A stretch of DNA of 64,000 nt from Legionella sp. 515359. Its GTDB lineage: Bacteria > Pseudomonadota > Gammaproteobacteria > Legionellales > Legionellaceae. This document shows, one piece after another, positions 1 to 9,445 of the stretch. Positions within the stretch are counted from its first letter, which is position 1; every line of letters begins with the position of its first letter. Position numbers and translations under genes: made by a program. A model generated the notes under the pieces. That model did no database searches, was not told the origin of the DNA, and worked only from the letters and a program-made list of their open reading frames with translations. The DNA lies in NCBI GenBank assembly GCA_025941565.1, contig JAPCYN010000001.1, positions 1 to 64,000 of the forward strand, written 5' to 3'.

Positions 1-114
1 GCAAGCTAAAGGTACCGAATCCAGCATCTCCAACACCTTTAGCTTGCTCGCTACGGCCTCAACGGCTTTTCTAGGTTTAAGAGAAGACAAGTTCGTTACT
101 GCGAAGGAGCATTG
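1..114. other. Region upstream of fur with a perfect inverted repeat
   Basis: Bases 1-13 and 35-47 are perfect reverse complements (13 bp) around a 21-base loop, and the repeat may continue left of the window. A forward frame stays open from base 2 to a TGA at 113-115 that overlaps the fur ATG as TGATG, so the 3' end of an upstream gene translationally coupled to fur is possible. At 37 codons, chance is equally possible. I recognise no protein family in it. Confidence 0.35.
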
Positions 115-531
115 ATGGAAGAAAGTAAGCAATTAAAGAATGCTGGATTGAAAATTACGTTACCGCGTTTGAAAGTATTGCAAATATTGGAGCAATCGCC
201 CAACCATCATTTAAGCGCAGAAGGTGTTTATAAGGCATTATTAGAAACGGGCGAAGATGTTGGCCTCGCTACAGTTTATCGTGTATTAACACAATTTGAG
301 ACGGCAGGATTAGTTACTCGTCATAATTTTGAAGGAGGGCACTCAGTATTTGAATTGAGTCAGGGAGCCCATCATGATCACCTGGTTTGCATTAAATGTG
401 GCTGTGTTGAAGAGTTTGTTGATGAAATCATCGAACAAAGACAAAAAACAATAGCCGAACGCGCTAATTTTCAGATGACGGATCATGCGTTAAATATTTA
501 CGGGATTTGTCCGCGTTGCCATAAAGCCTGA
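115..531 (+). CDS. fur: Ferric uptake regulator Fur
   Basis: Iron-responsive transcriptional repressor of the Fur family, 138 residues, a normal length. The N-terminal winged helix carries the typical segment GLATVYRVLTQFE (residues 50-62). The dimerisation half has the metal cluster HHDH (86-89), followed by Cys92-x2-Cys95 and a C-terminal Cys132-x2-Cys135 pair, the usual regulatory and structural metal ligands. A TTG three bases upstream is in frame, but the ATG at 115 has AAGGAG about six bases before it and is the better start. The convergent cyclase gene ends 17 bases downstream. I see no clear Fur box upstream, although only 114 bases are visible. Confidence 0.96.
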   Translation: MEESKQLKNAGLKITLPRLKVLQILEQSPNHHLSAEGVYKALLETGEDVGLATVYRVLTQFETAGLVTRHNFEGGHSVFELSQGAHHDHLVCIKCGCVEEFVDEIIEQRQKTIAERANFQMTDHALNIYGICPRCHKA

Positions 532-548
532 TAAGGACATTTGCAGTT

Positions 549-2003
549 CTATTTTTCCTTTTTTCCCAGAAGAAAATAGGTCTTTACTGTGCCAATCCCT
601 TTCATTTCCATGGTTCCGCGGGGTTCAACAATAAATTCATCTTGAAGCATAAAAGCCATTTTTTCTGAAATATGGATTTTATTAGGGAGGGAGGATTCCT
701 CCAATCGGCTTGCTAAATTGACTACATTACCCCATATATCATAAACAAATTTTTTATGGCCAATTATCCCGGCGATTACCGGGCCATAAGTAATGCCAAT
801 GCGAAATTGGAGTTCCATCTGATTTTCTTGATTAAAAGTGAACATTTTGTCGAGGATGGCCAAAGAATAATTTGCAATATTGATTGCATGTCGTGTTGTT
901 TGCTCGGGAACACCTGATACGGCCATATAGTTATCGCCAATGGTTTTAACTTTCTCTACATAATATTTTTCAGTAAGCTTATCAAGCTCGGCAAATAATC
1001 GATTTAAAATATTTACCGTTTTTTTGGCACCCAATTGTTCGGTCATCTGCGTAAAATTAATAATATCTGCAAACATGACACTGGCTTGGGAAAATTCATC
1101 CGCAATATCCTCCTCGCCCATTTTCAAGCGTGAAGCAATCGTTTCGGGCAAAATATTCAATAATAATAAATCATTTTCTTCATTTACCTTGGATAATGTT
1201 TTTAACGCATGAATAATAAAAAAGAGCATCAGCATTGTTGATAGAAGTGAGAGTGCGAGTGCCCATGCAATAATTTTTGACATCTCGATATCTATTTTTT
1301 CGTTGATTAAAAATGTTCGATTATCTATCCGGTTAAAAAACTCCTGTAAAGGCTTCATCACCTGTAATTTTGCCTTCATATAATCATCACCAAAAACCAT
1401 TTGGATGGCTAATTGGGTATTCGGTTTCCCGATAATGACATAATCTCCTGATTTATCTTGATATTTTCCTTCAACCATATTCATCGCTTTAATTTCAGTT
1501 TCTGCGAGTTTATTACTTCGATTTTCTGCTTCAGTCAGTAAAGAAAATTCTTTTAAAGTGTAATGATGTTCCAACATCATGGCTGCTAATGATTTTGCTG
1601 GACTATAAGATTGGGGGCTATTAGTACCAATAACTAAATCCCAATACAATTCATTATAATTTAAGGGGCGAGGTGAGGTGCCATTACGTATGGCCAGGGT
1701 TTCATTATAGTAATCACGGTACTTTTTCTCGCCGGTCACTACATAAAGACGAGCCAACTCAGTTAAATCATCAGAGCTCTGACGAAGAGTATTAGCTAAC
1801 ATATACAATTGATAACGCTCATTTCCATCAATAACTTCTTGAACAGCAATGTGTTTTAATGCAAATAAACAAATGATCAGGCTCACAAGGGTGATTGCCA
1901 AAAAGGTAAAAAAATAATTGAGCAGACGAGCATTTTTAAGGTTGAACTTTTTTAGCACATTTGACTCATGTTTCTTGTCAACATACTTTGAAGAATAGCT
2001 CAT
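549..2003 (-). CDS. Membrane-bound class III adenylate cyclase
   Basis: Makes cAMP from ATP at the inner membrane. The 484-residue protein has two transmembrane segments (about 28-50 and 243-266) flanking a periplasmic sensor region of about 190 residues that matches no sensor domain I can name. A class III cyclase domain follows (about 305-484). Catalytic residues are complete: metal-binding Asp313 (FADI) and Asp357 (TIGDNYM), adenine-selecting Lys353 and Asp422 (YDIWG), and transition-state Asn429 and Arg433 (NVVNLASR). The Lys/Asp pair argues for ATP rather than GTP. It is convergent with fur and divergent from the metallo-hydrolase gene. No strong ribosome binding site precedes the ATG. 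Confidence 0.9.
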   Translation of the reverse strand: MSYSSKYVDKKHESNVLKKFNLKNARLLNYFFTFLAITLVSLIICLFALKHIAVQEVIDGNERYQLYMLANTLRQSSDDLTELARLYVVTGEKKYRDYYNETLAIRNGTSPRPLNYNELYWDLVIGTNSPQSYSPAKSLAAMMLEHHYTLKEFSLLTEAENRSNKLAETEIKAMNMVEGKYQDKSGDYVIIGKPNTQLAIQMVFGDDYMKAKLQVMKPLQEFFNRIDNRTFLINEKIDIEMSKIIAWALALSLLSTMLMLFFIIHALKTLSKVNEENDLLLLNILPETIASRLKMGEEDIADEFSQASVMFADIINFTQMTEQLGAKKTVNILNRLFAELDKLTEKYYVEKVKTIGDNYMAVSGVPEQTTRHAINIANYSLAILDKMFTFNQENQMELQFRIGITYGPVIAGIIGHKKFVYDIWGNVVNLASRLEESSLPNKIHISEKMAFMLQDEFIVEPRGTMEMKGIGTVKTYFLLGKKEK

Positions 2004-2132
2004 TTATAATAGTTGGGCTATTTCTAATAACCAATTTTAAATGCTATTCTTTAATGAAGAAGAGGTTTGTTTATTAGGGAATTTTTAGGACGAGCCCAGA
2101 CTTGATCCTTAACTTAGTTCAGGGATTAATTA

Positions 2133-2897
2133 ATGAAATTGTTATTTTTAGGAGCGGGTAGCGGTATTGGAACGGATTTCGGAAATTTTCAATCAAATAT
2201 GCTACTTCTAACCGATAGTGGTAAGAAGCTATTAATAGATTGTGGTACGGATATTCGTTTTTCATTAACTAAAGCCCACTATCTTCCTCAAGATATTGAT
2301 GCAGTTTATATTAGCCATTTACATGCCGATCACATCGGTGGTATCGAATGGTTTGCTTTTCAGCGTAAATTTGTTTCTCCAAATGGAGCACCACGACTAA
2401 TCATTCATGAACATTTGGTCCATTTATTATGGAATAGTAGCTTAAGTGGAGGATTGAAAACACTTGATGACAAAGAGGCAACTTTGAGTGATTATTTTGT
2501 AGTTCAGGTAGTTCGTGATGGCCACGTTTTTAACTGGGAGGGCTTGCAACTGAACCTGGTGCAAACAGTTCATATTTATTCCAACAAAAAGTTGATGCCA
2601 AGCTATGGTTTATCTATTAATCATAAGGGGAAATCATTTTTCATTACTACTGATGCACGGTTTACCCCAAAGCGTTTTGAAAAATATTATCAAGATGCAA
2701 CCTTGGTTTTTCATGATTGTGAGACCTTGGGGGCTCCCAGTGGAGTTCATACCCATTTTAATCAGTTAGATACATTAGATCCTAAGATTAAAGCAAAGCT
2801 TTGGTTATATCATTATAATGATGGAGACCTGCCTGATGCGAAATCTCATGGTTTTGCCGGTTTTGTTCGTTGCGGACAGGAGTTTGATCTTGGTTAA
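2133..2897 (+). CDS. Metallo-beta-lactamase-fold hydrolase, RNase Z / phosphodiesterase-like
   Basis: A 254-residue metal-dependent hydrolase of the metallo-beta-lactamase superfamily. The zinc motif HLHADH lies near residues 63-68, and further metal-site candidates are TTDAR (about 176-180), FHDCE (about 194-198) and a late His (LYHYND). The N-terminus LFLGAGSGIGTDFGNFQSN resembles the RNase Z/cyclic phosphodiesterase branch, in which a compact beta-lactamase core lacks the long RNase Z exosite arm. It has no signal peptide, so it should be cytoplasmic. The substrate cannot be read from sequence. Its divergent partner is an adenylate cyclase, so a cyclic nucleotide phosphodiesterase role is possible but inferred only from context. 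Confidence 0.8.
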   Translation: MKLLFLGAGSGIGTDFGNFQSNMLLLTDSGKKLLIDCGTDIRFSLTKAHYLPQDIDAVYISHLHADHIGGIEWFAFQRKFVSPNGAPRLIIHEHLVHLLWNSSLSGGLKTLDDKEATLSDYFVVQVVRDGHVFNWEGLQLNLVQTVHIYSNKKLMPSYGLSINHKGKSFFITTDARFTPKRFEKYYQDATLVFHDCETLGAPSGVHTHFNQLDTLDPKIKAKLWLYHYNDGDLPDAKSHGFAGFVRCGQEFDLG

Positions 2898-3125
2898 AAC
2901 TACTTGAATAGGTAGTCATTAATTAAAAAGATCACTACAAAAAAGTAAGCCCCATTAGCAAAATTACCCTTTTAAAAATATTCTTGTCAGATTTTCTGGA
3001 TATTAGGAAGGAGTATCTCCTGACTGTGAACATAATTAAATAAGAAAAACTCCAGTTTATTCTTAAAAATTTATATGTTTCATGGATATAATGATCTACT
3101 TTTCTAATCGTTGATATGGATATTT

Positions 3126-6100
3126 ATGTGGATTGTATGGATTGCGCTTTCGCGACCTTACACGTTTATTGTAATGGCTCTAATGCTTCTTATTATCGGG
3201 CCTTTGGCAATAATGCGCACTCCTACAGATATTTTTCCTGACATCAATATTCCCGTTGTGAGTGTTGTTTGGAACTACACTGGTTTGCCTCCTGATGAAA
3301 TGGGTAATCGCATTACGAGTGTATTTGAGCGTGCTGTAACGACTACAGTGAATGATATTGAACATATTGAATCCGAGTCGCTGATTGGCGTCAGTGTGGT
3401 CAAATTATTCTTCCAACCCAATGTGAATGTTGATATGGCTTTAAGCCAAGTCACGGCAATTGCCCAAACGATGCTTCGTAACTTGCCACCAGGAACTTTA
3501 CCGCCGTTGGTATTAAGTTATAAGGCCTCAACGGTTCCTGTTTTACAACTTGTATTATCGAGTGCGACCATCCCGGAGCAAAAGTTAAATGATTTGGGTA
3601 ATAACTTTCTGCGTACGCAACTTGCAACGGTACAAGGAGCAGCAGTACCGTATCCTTATGGTGGCAAAATACGGCAAATCCAGGTTGATTTGGATCTGCA
3701 AGCGATGCAAACGTATGGCATCTCCGCACAAGACGTTAATAGCGCAATTCTTGCACAAAACCTTATTATACCTGCAGGCACGCAAAAAATAGGCGAGTAT
3801 GAATACATCGTTAAATTAAATGGTAGTCCGCTTTCAGCAGTTGAATTAAATGACGTGCCGGTTAAATCAACCCCAGGCCGAGTTTTGTACATCCGTGATG
3901 TAGGTCATGTGCGAGATGGATTCGCACCGCAAACTAATATAGTACGGGTGGATGGGAAACGCGCAGTCATGATGTCAATCCAAAAAACGGGGAGTGCATC
4001 CACTTTAGATATTGTGAATCGTGTTAAAGCATTATTACCTAAAGTTAAGGAGATGCTTCCTGATGGGCTTAATTTATCCTATTTTGCGGATCAATCAATC
4101 TTTGTTACTGCGGCTATTCGTGGCGTAATTACAGAAGGTGTTATCGCTGCAGCATTAACCGGGCTTATGATTTTACTCTTTTTAGGTAGTCTGCGTAGTA
4201 CCTTGATTATCACGTTGTCCATTCCCTTATCCATCATTGCATCGATTACGATTCTGTCTGCTTTAGGCGAGACCATCAATATTATGACCTTAGGCGGGTT
4301 GGCTCTTGCTGTAGGTATTTTAGTTGATGATGCGACGGTTGCTATTGAAAATATTAATTGGAATTTGGAGCAAGGTAAGGAAGTAGAACAAGCTATTCTT
4401 GATGGTGCGAAACAGATTGCGATACCTGCTCTGGTATCGACTTTATGTATTTGTATTGTTTTCGTTCCTATGTTTTATTTGGGGGGCGTTGCCCAATATT
4501 TATTTGTACCTTTAGCTGAAGCAGTAATTTTTGCCATGCTCATGTCTTATGTTTTATCACGTACACTGGTTGCTACCCTCGCAAAATATTGGTTACATAA
4601 ACATGAATTGATGGCAGAAGATAAAAATAAGGGGCGACTGGATCGCCTACACGAATCATTCGAAGAAAAATTTACCGTATTGCGCTTGCGGTATTCTGAA
4701 GCATTATCTTGGGTATTGAATCATTCTAAAGTGTTTATTCCCTGTTTTTTAGGTTTTGTTGGTCTTTCAATATTATTGCTCTGGCCATGGCTTGGTTCGA
4801 ATTTTTTTCCTAATGTGGATGCAGGACAAATTAAATTACATATTAGTACTCCAACAGGAACTCGGGTAGAGGAAACAGCGCGACTTGTTGATAATATTGA
4901 TACGGTAATTCGACACGTAATCCCCCCTAAGGATTTAGGGAGTATCGTTGATAATATCGGTTTGCCTGTAAGCGGAATTAATTTATCGTACAGTAATTCA
5001 GCAACGAATGGGCCGGAAGATGCGGATATTTTAATTTCCCTTAAAGAGGGGCATCGCCCCAGCTCTGATTATGTGCATCAATTAAGGTCTGTTTTAAGAG
5101 ATCATTTTCCCCAAGTTACTTTCGCATTTTTACCGGCAGATATCGTCAATCAAATTATCAATTTTGGCTTGCCATCGCCCATCAATATTCAAGTTATCGG
5201 CTTAAAAAAGGCAGACAATGCTCATTATGCTAATAAACTGATGAATCAGTTAAAACGGGTTTCTGGTCTTACTGATGTACGAATAAGACAATCCAATAAT
5301 TATCCTGAATTTTTTGTGGATGTTGATCGTAGCTTGGCAAAGGAACTTGGATTTACTCAATTCAACGTTGCTACTGATTTGTTAGTTACGCTATCGGGTA
5401 GTTTTCAAACGACACCTACATTCTGGTTGGATCCTAAAAACGGCGTTTCCTATCCGATTGTGACTCAAGCACCGCAATATGTAATGACTTCATTAAATGA
5501 TTTACTTAATATTCCCATTGGCAGTTTAACACTGCCTAGCCAGCTGCAAATTTTAGGTTCTTTTGCCAAACTGAGACGCACATGGACCTCAGTTGTTGAG
5601 TCGCATTATAACGTTCAGCCAGTAATTGATATTTTTGCTTCAATCCAAGATAGAGATTTAGGATCAGTGACTAAAGACATCAAAAAAATTATTCATGACA
5701 CGCAAAAAGACCTGCCTAAAGGTTCATCTGTAGCCATTCGTGGTCAGATTGATACCAAGGAACATGCATTCAATGGATTGTATTGGGGATTAGCTTTCTC
5801 AATTTTGTTAGTTTATCTGCTGATTGTGATTAACTTTCAATCCTGGGTCGATCCCTTTATTATTATTACTGCATTACCTGCAGCGATTGCTGGAATTGCC
5901 TGGATATTATTTATTACGCATACGACATTAAGTGTGCCCGCCCTAACAGGAGCAATTATGTGCATGGGGGTTGCAACAGCAAATAGTATCCTCATTATTA
6001 GTTTTGCTCGGGAGCATCTTGCAACGGAAAATGATCCCATGAACGCGGCCCTGGAAGCAGGACAGACACGTTTACGACCCGTAATGATGACCGCATTAGC

Positions 6101-6290
6101 CATGATAATCGGTATGTTTCCTATGGCATTGGGCTTGGGAGATGGTGGTGAACAGAATGCTCCATTAGGACGGGCAGTAATTGGGGGGTTATCTTTTGCA
6201 ACGATGGCCACCCTCTTTTTTGTCCCTGCTGTTTTTTATGTGATTCATGAGCGCAAATTGAAGAAGAAGCAAAGGAAGGACCATGCTTAA
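3126..6290 (+). CDS. RND multidrug efflux transporter (inner-membrane pump)
   Basis: Proton-driven AcrB-type pump of 1,054 residues, the usual length for a hydrophobe/amphiphile RND exporter. The N-terminal helix runs into the family motif RTPTDIFPDI. The fourth transmembrane helix carries the proton-relay aspartate pair in AVGILVDDATVAIENI. Two large periplasmic loops separate the 12 helices. A TTG at 3111 would add five residues (MIWIF), but relatives begin at the MWIV residues, so I use the ATG at 3126; neither start has a convincing ribosome binding site. It overlaps the adaptor gene by eight bases, giving an RND-adaptor-OMF operon. No regulator gene is adjacent. Confidence 0.93.
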   Translation: MWIVWIALSRPYTFIVMALMLLIIGPLAIMRTPTDIFPDINIPVVSVVWNYTGLPPDEMGNRITSVFERAVTTTVNDIEHIESESLIGVSVVKLFFQPNVNVDMALSQVTAIAQTMLRNLPPGTLPPLVLSYKASTVPVLQLVLSSATIPEQKLNDLGNNFLRTQLATVQGAAVPYPYGGKIRQIQVDLDLQAMQTYGISAQDVNSAILAQNLIIPAGTQKIGEYEYIVKLNGSPLSAVELNDVPVKSTPGRVLYIRDVGHVRDGFAPQTNIVRVDGKRAVMMSIQKTGSASTLDIVNRVKALLPKVKEMLPDGLNLSYFADQSIFVTAAIRGVITEGVIAAALTGLMILLFLGSLRSTLIITLSIPLSIIASITILSALGETINIMTLGGLALAVGILVDDATVAIENINWNLEQGKEVEQAILDGAKQIAIPALVSTLCICIVFVPMFYLGGVAQYLFVPLAEAVIFAMLMSYVLSRTLVATLAKYWLHKHELMAEDKNKGRLDRLHESFEEKFTVLRLRYSEALSWVLNHSKVFIPCFLGFVGLSILLLWPWLGSNFFPNVDAGQIKLHISTPTGTRVEETARLVDNIDTVIRHVIPPKDLGSIVDNIGLPVSGINLSYSNSATNGPEDADILISLKEGHRPSSDYVHQLRSVLRDHFPQVTFAFLPADIVNQIINFGLPSPINIQVIGLKKADNAHYANKLMNQLKRVSGLTDVRIRQSNNYPEFFVDVDRSLAKELGFTQFNVATDLLVTLSGSFQTTPTFWLDPKNGVSYPIVTQAPQYVMTSLNDLLNIPIGSLTLPSQLQILGSFAKLRRTWTSVVESHYNVQPVIDIFASIQDRDLGSVTKDIKKIIHDTQKDLPKGSSVAIRGQIDTKEHAFNGLYWGLAFSILLVYLLIVINFQSWVDPFIIITALPAAIAGIAWILFITHTTLSVPALTGAIMCMGVATANSILIISFAREHLATENDPMNAALEAGQTRLRPVMMTALAMIIGMFPMALGLGDGGEQNAPLGRAVIGGLSFATMATLFFVPAVFYVIHERKLKKKQRKDHA

Positions 6291-7428
6291 AACCATTCAA
6301 CCGTATGTACAGGATCCTAAACAGAGACGACTTGTTATCGCGATTACTGTTTTTTTAATTATTATTCTGGTGTTGGTTTTTATGCGTGTTTATGCCGCGA
6401 TCAGCTTACGTAAGGAGACTCTTGCGGATGCTGTTCCTGTAGTACGAGTTATGACGGCACAACAAGAGAAAGGAGTTGATAAAATTATTTTACCAGGCAA
6501 TGTTCAAGCCTGGCATGAGTCACCTGTTTATGCCCGTACTAATGGTTATATAAAAAAGTGGTATGTAGATATTGGCAGCCATGTTAAAAAAGGTGATTTG
6601 CTTGCGGTGATTGAAACACCGGAGCTTGATGCACAAGAGCGTCAAGCAAGGGCCGAGTTGAAGACCGCAATCGCCAATAATCAATTGGCACAAATTACTG
6701 CAAGACGTTGGCTTAATTTAGTGAAAACAAAATCTGTTTCTCAGCAGGAGACGGATGAAAAGGTAAGTACCGCTGCAGCGTTAGAGGCGGCCATGTTTTC
6801 GGCAAAAGCTAATTTGCAGCGATTGCAAGAATTAGTCGGGTTTGAACGTGTTATAGCGCCTTTTGATGGAGTGATCACTGCTCGTGCTACGGATATTGGT
6901 GATTTAATTGACGCGGGGAGCAGTACAACCGCACCGCCCTTATTTCGTATTGCCCAAACAAGTCCTTTGCGAATTTATGTCAAAATTCCTCAGTATTATT
7001 CTTCACGAATTAAACCCAATATGACCGTGGATCTCCATTTTGCGGAGCACCCTAAGCAAGTGTTTTCTGCCAAATTATTTGAAACAGCGCAAGCGATTGA
7101 TCCTGCGACACGTACTTTACTCGCTCAATTTATTTCTCCAAACAAAAATGGAGAATTGTTGCCTGGGGGGTATACCGAAGTCTGGTTTGTTTTGGCTGTT
7201 CCTCCTAAAACGGTGATTTTGCCTGTGAATACTTTGCTGTTTCAGGCACAAGGGTTACAGGTAGCGGCTTTAGATAAAGACAATAAGATTGTCTTAAAAT
7301 CAGTCACTCTTCGACGTGATTTTGGTGCAACAGTTGAAATTGCCACAGGAGTATTGCCAGGTGATCGAATTGTACTTAATCCTCCTGATGCCATTATGAA
7401 TGGGGAAACTGTGCGAGTTGTTTCATGA
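6283..7428 (+). CDS. RND efflux periplasmic adaptor (membrane fusion protein)
   Basis: Adaptor of 381 residues linking the upstream RND pump to an outer-membrane channel. It has one N-terminal transmembrane anchor (about 18-38). A lipoyl half-motif around GSHVKKGDLLAVIETPELD is followed by an alpha-hairpin with Gln/Ala-rich helices, the second lipoyl half around IAPFDGVITARATDIGDLI, and beta-barrel and membrane-proximal domains. An AAGGAAGGA ribosome binding site lies within the end of the pump gene, and the two genes overlap. The next gene overlaps by four bases (ATGA), so the three are translationally coupled. Confidence 0.93.
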   Translation: MLKTIQPYVQDPKQRRLVIAITVFLIIILVLVFMRVYAAISLRKETLADAVPVVRVMTAQQEKGVDKIILPGNVQAWHESPVYARTNGYIKKWYVDIGSHVKKGDLLAVIETPELDAQERQARAELKTAIANNQLAQITARRWLNLVKTKSVSQQETDEKVSTAAALEAAMFSAKANLQRLQELVGFERVIAPFDGVITARATDIGDLIDAGSSTTAPPLFRIAQTSPLRIYVKIPQYYSSRIKPNMTVDLHFAEHPKQVFSAKLFETAQAIDPATRTLLAQFISPNKNGELLPGGYTEVWFVLAVPPKTVILPVNTLLFQAQGLQVAALDKDNKIVLKSVTLRRDFGATVEIATGVLPGDRIVLNPPDAIMNGETVRVVS

Positions 7429-8867
7429 AAAAATTGATTAGTGCGGGAATACTCGTTTTTACATTGATGGGTTGTTCTTTGGCTCCAACATATCATCGTC
7501 CTGCCATGCCTATTCCGGAACACTTCAAGGAACCAGGAAAATGGGTGGAAATTAAATCAACACCAAAGATCGTTGCTCCGGATGCTTGGTGGCAGGCTTT
7601 TCATGATCCTGTATTAAATGATTTGGAAAATCAACTGAATGTTGCAAACCAAGATTTGAAATTGGCCTATGCTCATTTTCAGGAAGCGATTTCCTTAGTA
7701 CAAGTGGCACGATCGTATTTTTTCCCTAGCATTCAAGGATTATTCAACGCAGACAGACAACAAAATTCACGAACTGTAGCAAATCCTGTGACCCCCCATG
7801 TTTTTAATCAGGTTTTAGCGGGTGGTTTTCTTTCTTATGAGCTTGATGCCTGGGGCAGTATCCGCAATTCGGTCATTGCCAGTGAACAGAGTGCCAAGGC
7901 AAGTGCTGCTGATGTTGCTTCGATTCGTATCAGTTTGCAAACGGAACTTGCAAATGATTATTTTGCGTTAAGAGGAAGTGATGAGGCACAACGTATCTTG
8001 GATACAACGGTTGTTGCTTATCAAAAAGCCCTTTATTTAACGAAAAATCGTTATCAAGGCGGTGCTGCACCTATAGCCGATGTGGATGAGGCAGAAACTC
8101 AGCTTGAGAATGCAAAAACCATGGCAGCAGACATGCGCTTGCAACGAGCTCAGCTTGAACATGCAATCGCAGTATTGGTTGGAGAAATACCCAGTAATTT
8201 TTCCCTGGCACCCGCTAAATCACCTAAGACTTTTCTAGCTATCGCCCCTAATCTCCCTTCAACTCTTTTAGAGCGAAGACCTGATATCGTTGCCGCTGAA
8301 GCGCGTGTTCAAGCTGCAAATGCAAATATTGGTGTAGCGCGGGCTGCGTTTTTCCCGGAGTTTGATTTAACGGGGAGTTCTGGTTTTCAAAGCAAGAGCC
8401 TCGCGAATCTCATCTCCAAACCAAGCCTTTTTTGGTCACTTGGTCCGCTGAGTTTACTGACCTTAACTCAACCTGTAGCAGAAGTAACGATATTTGATGG
8501 GGGGCGATTGCGCGGTCTATTAAATCAGGCTAAATCCCAGTATTTTGAAACAGTTGCGACTTATCGCCAAACGGTGTTAATCGCATTTCAAGAAGTAGAA
8601 GATAATCTGATCGCGATTCACCAACTGGATAAGGAATATCAAAGTCAAAAGGCAGCAACCCGTGCAGCAAAACGAGCGTGGGATCAGGAGCTGTACCGGT
8701 ATAAAGGAGGACTTGTTACTTTTTTACAGGTTGTGGTTGTTGAAAATGCTGCATTACAATCAGAACTGTCATTTGTCAATATCCATACTCGTCGTCAAAT
8801 TGCCAGTATTCAGTTAATTAAAGCTTTAGGCGGTGGTTGGTCATTAGATATGGGTAAGAAAAGATAA
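7425..8867 (+). CDS. NodT-family outer-membrane efflux lipoprotein
   Basis: TolC-like outer-membrane factor, 480 residues, third gene of the RND operon. The N-terminus is a lipoprotein signal with lipobox LMGC followed by SLAPTYHRP, as in OprM/NodT proteins. Two repeats of the outer-membrane efflux domain follow; the second contains the usual LLERRPDIVAAEARVQAANANIGVARAAFFP block (about 285-315). It should form a trimeric channel across the outer membrane and periplasm. It is the first of four OMF genes in the window. Confidence 0.93.
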   Translation: MKKLISAGILVFTLMGCSLAPTYHRPAMPIPEHFKEPGKWVEIKSTPKIVAPDAWWQAFHDPVLNDLENQLNVANQDLKLAYAHFQEAISLVQVARSYFFPSIQGLFNADRQQNSRTVANPVTPHVFNQVLAGGFLSYELDAWGSIRNSVIASEQSAKASAADVASIRISLQTELANDYFALRGSDEAQRILDTTVVAYQKALYLTKNRYQGGAAPIADVDEAETQLENAKTMAADMRLQRAQLEHAIAVLVGEIPSNFSLAPAKSPKTFLAIAPNLPSTLLERRPDIVAAEARVQAANANIGVARAAFFPEFDLTGSSGFQSKSLANLISKPSLFWSLGPLSLLTLTQPVAEVTIFDGGRLRGLLNQAKSQYFETVATYRQTVLIAFQEVEDNLIAIHQLDKEYQSQKAATRAAKRAWDQELYRYKGGLVTFLQVVVVENAALQSELSFVNIHTRRQIASIQLIKALGGGWSLDMGKKR

Positions 8868-8990
8868 GGCAGTATCTTATTCCCTAAGGGGAGAGTATCG
8901 CTTGGATAAAGGCAAGGAATAATTCAGGATAATATTGAGCTTATATACCGGGAATTTCTTGCCTTAATTCTTCATTGCAAGTGTGTCGAA

Positions 8991-9377
8991 TTAATCAAGA
9001 TTAATGGTATAAGAGTAGCTACCCATACCGTCATATACTGTATCGATGTAGCGAATTCCATTGCATGAAGCGCTCACAATGGGGTGATTCATGAATGGAC
9101 CATCTTTAATATCAAGAACACACCAATTATCTGAATCATAAGCGACAGTAACATGAGCATAACCGGAACGGCATTGGAATGAGTCCAGGATTTCAAAACT
9201 ACGTGGCCCAATGATATGGAGCATCACATCTACATCGTTAAATCCGTTGACAACATAGATACCAGGGTGGGAGGTATCGCTTAAACGGAAGTAATCTTTA
9301 TAACCGCACCAAGATTTATCTGCATGAGCATTCATCATCATTAAACTGGTTGCTGCCAGTATCATCCATTTTTTCAT
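8991..9377 (-). CDS. Small secreted protein of unknown function
   Basis: 128 residues. The ATG at 9377 is preceded by AAGGTG at a good distance and opens a clear signal peptide (MKKWMILAATSLMMMNAHA). A longer frame reaches 9449, but its extra residues do not look like protein and it would delete the signal. The mature part is polar, with four cysteines (WCG, QCRS, WCV, SCNG) that could form two disulfides, and no transmembrane segment. I recognise no family. It follows the MFS pump gene on the same strand after 68 bases and may be cotranscribed. Confidence 0.7.
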   Translation of the reverse strand: MKKWMILAATSLMMMNAHADKSWCGYKDYFRLSDTSHPGIYVVNGFNDVDVMLHIIGPRSFEILDSFQCRSGYAHVTVAYDSDNWCVLDIKDGPFMNHPIVSASCNGIRYIDTVYDGMGSYSYTINLD

Positions 9378-9445
9378 TTCAGAACACCTTTTATTATTAT
9401 TATTTGATCCGGTGCGATTATAGGGAAGTATTGAGTATAAAACAA

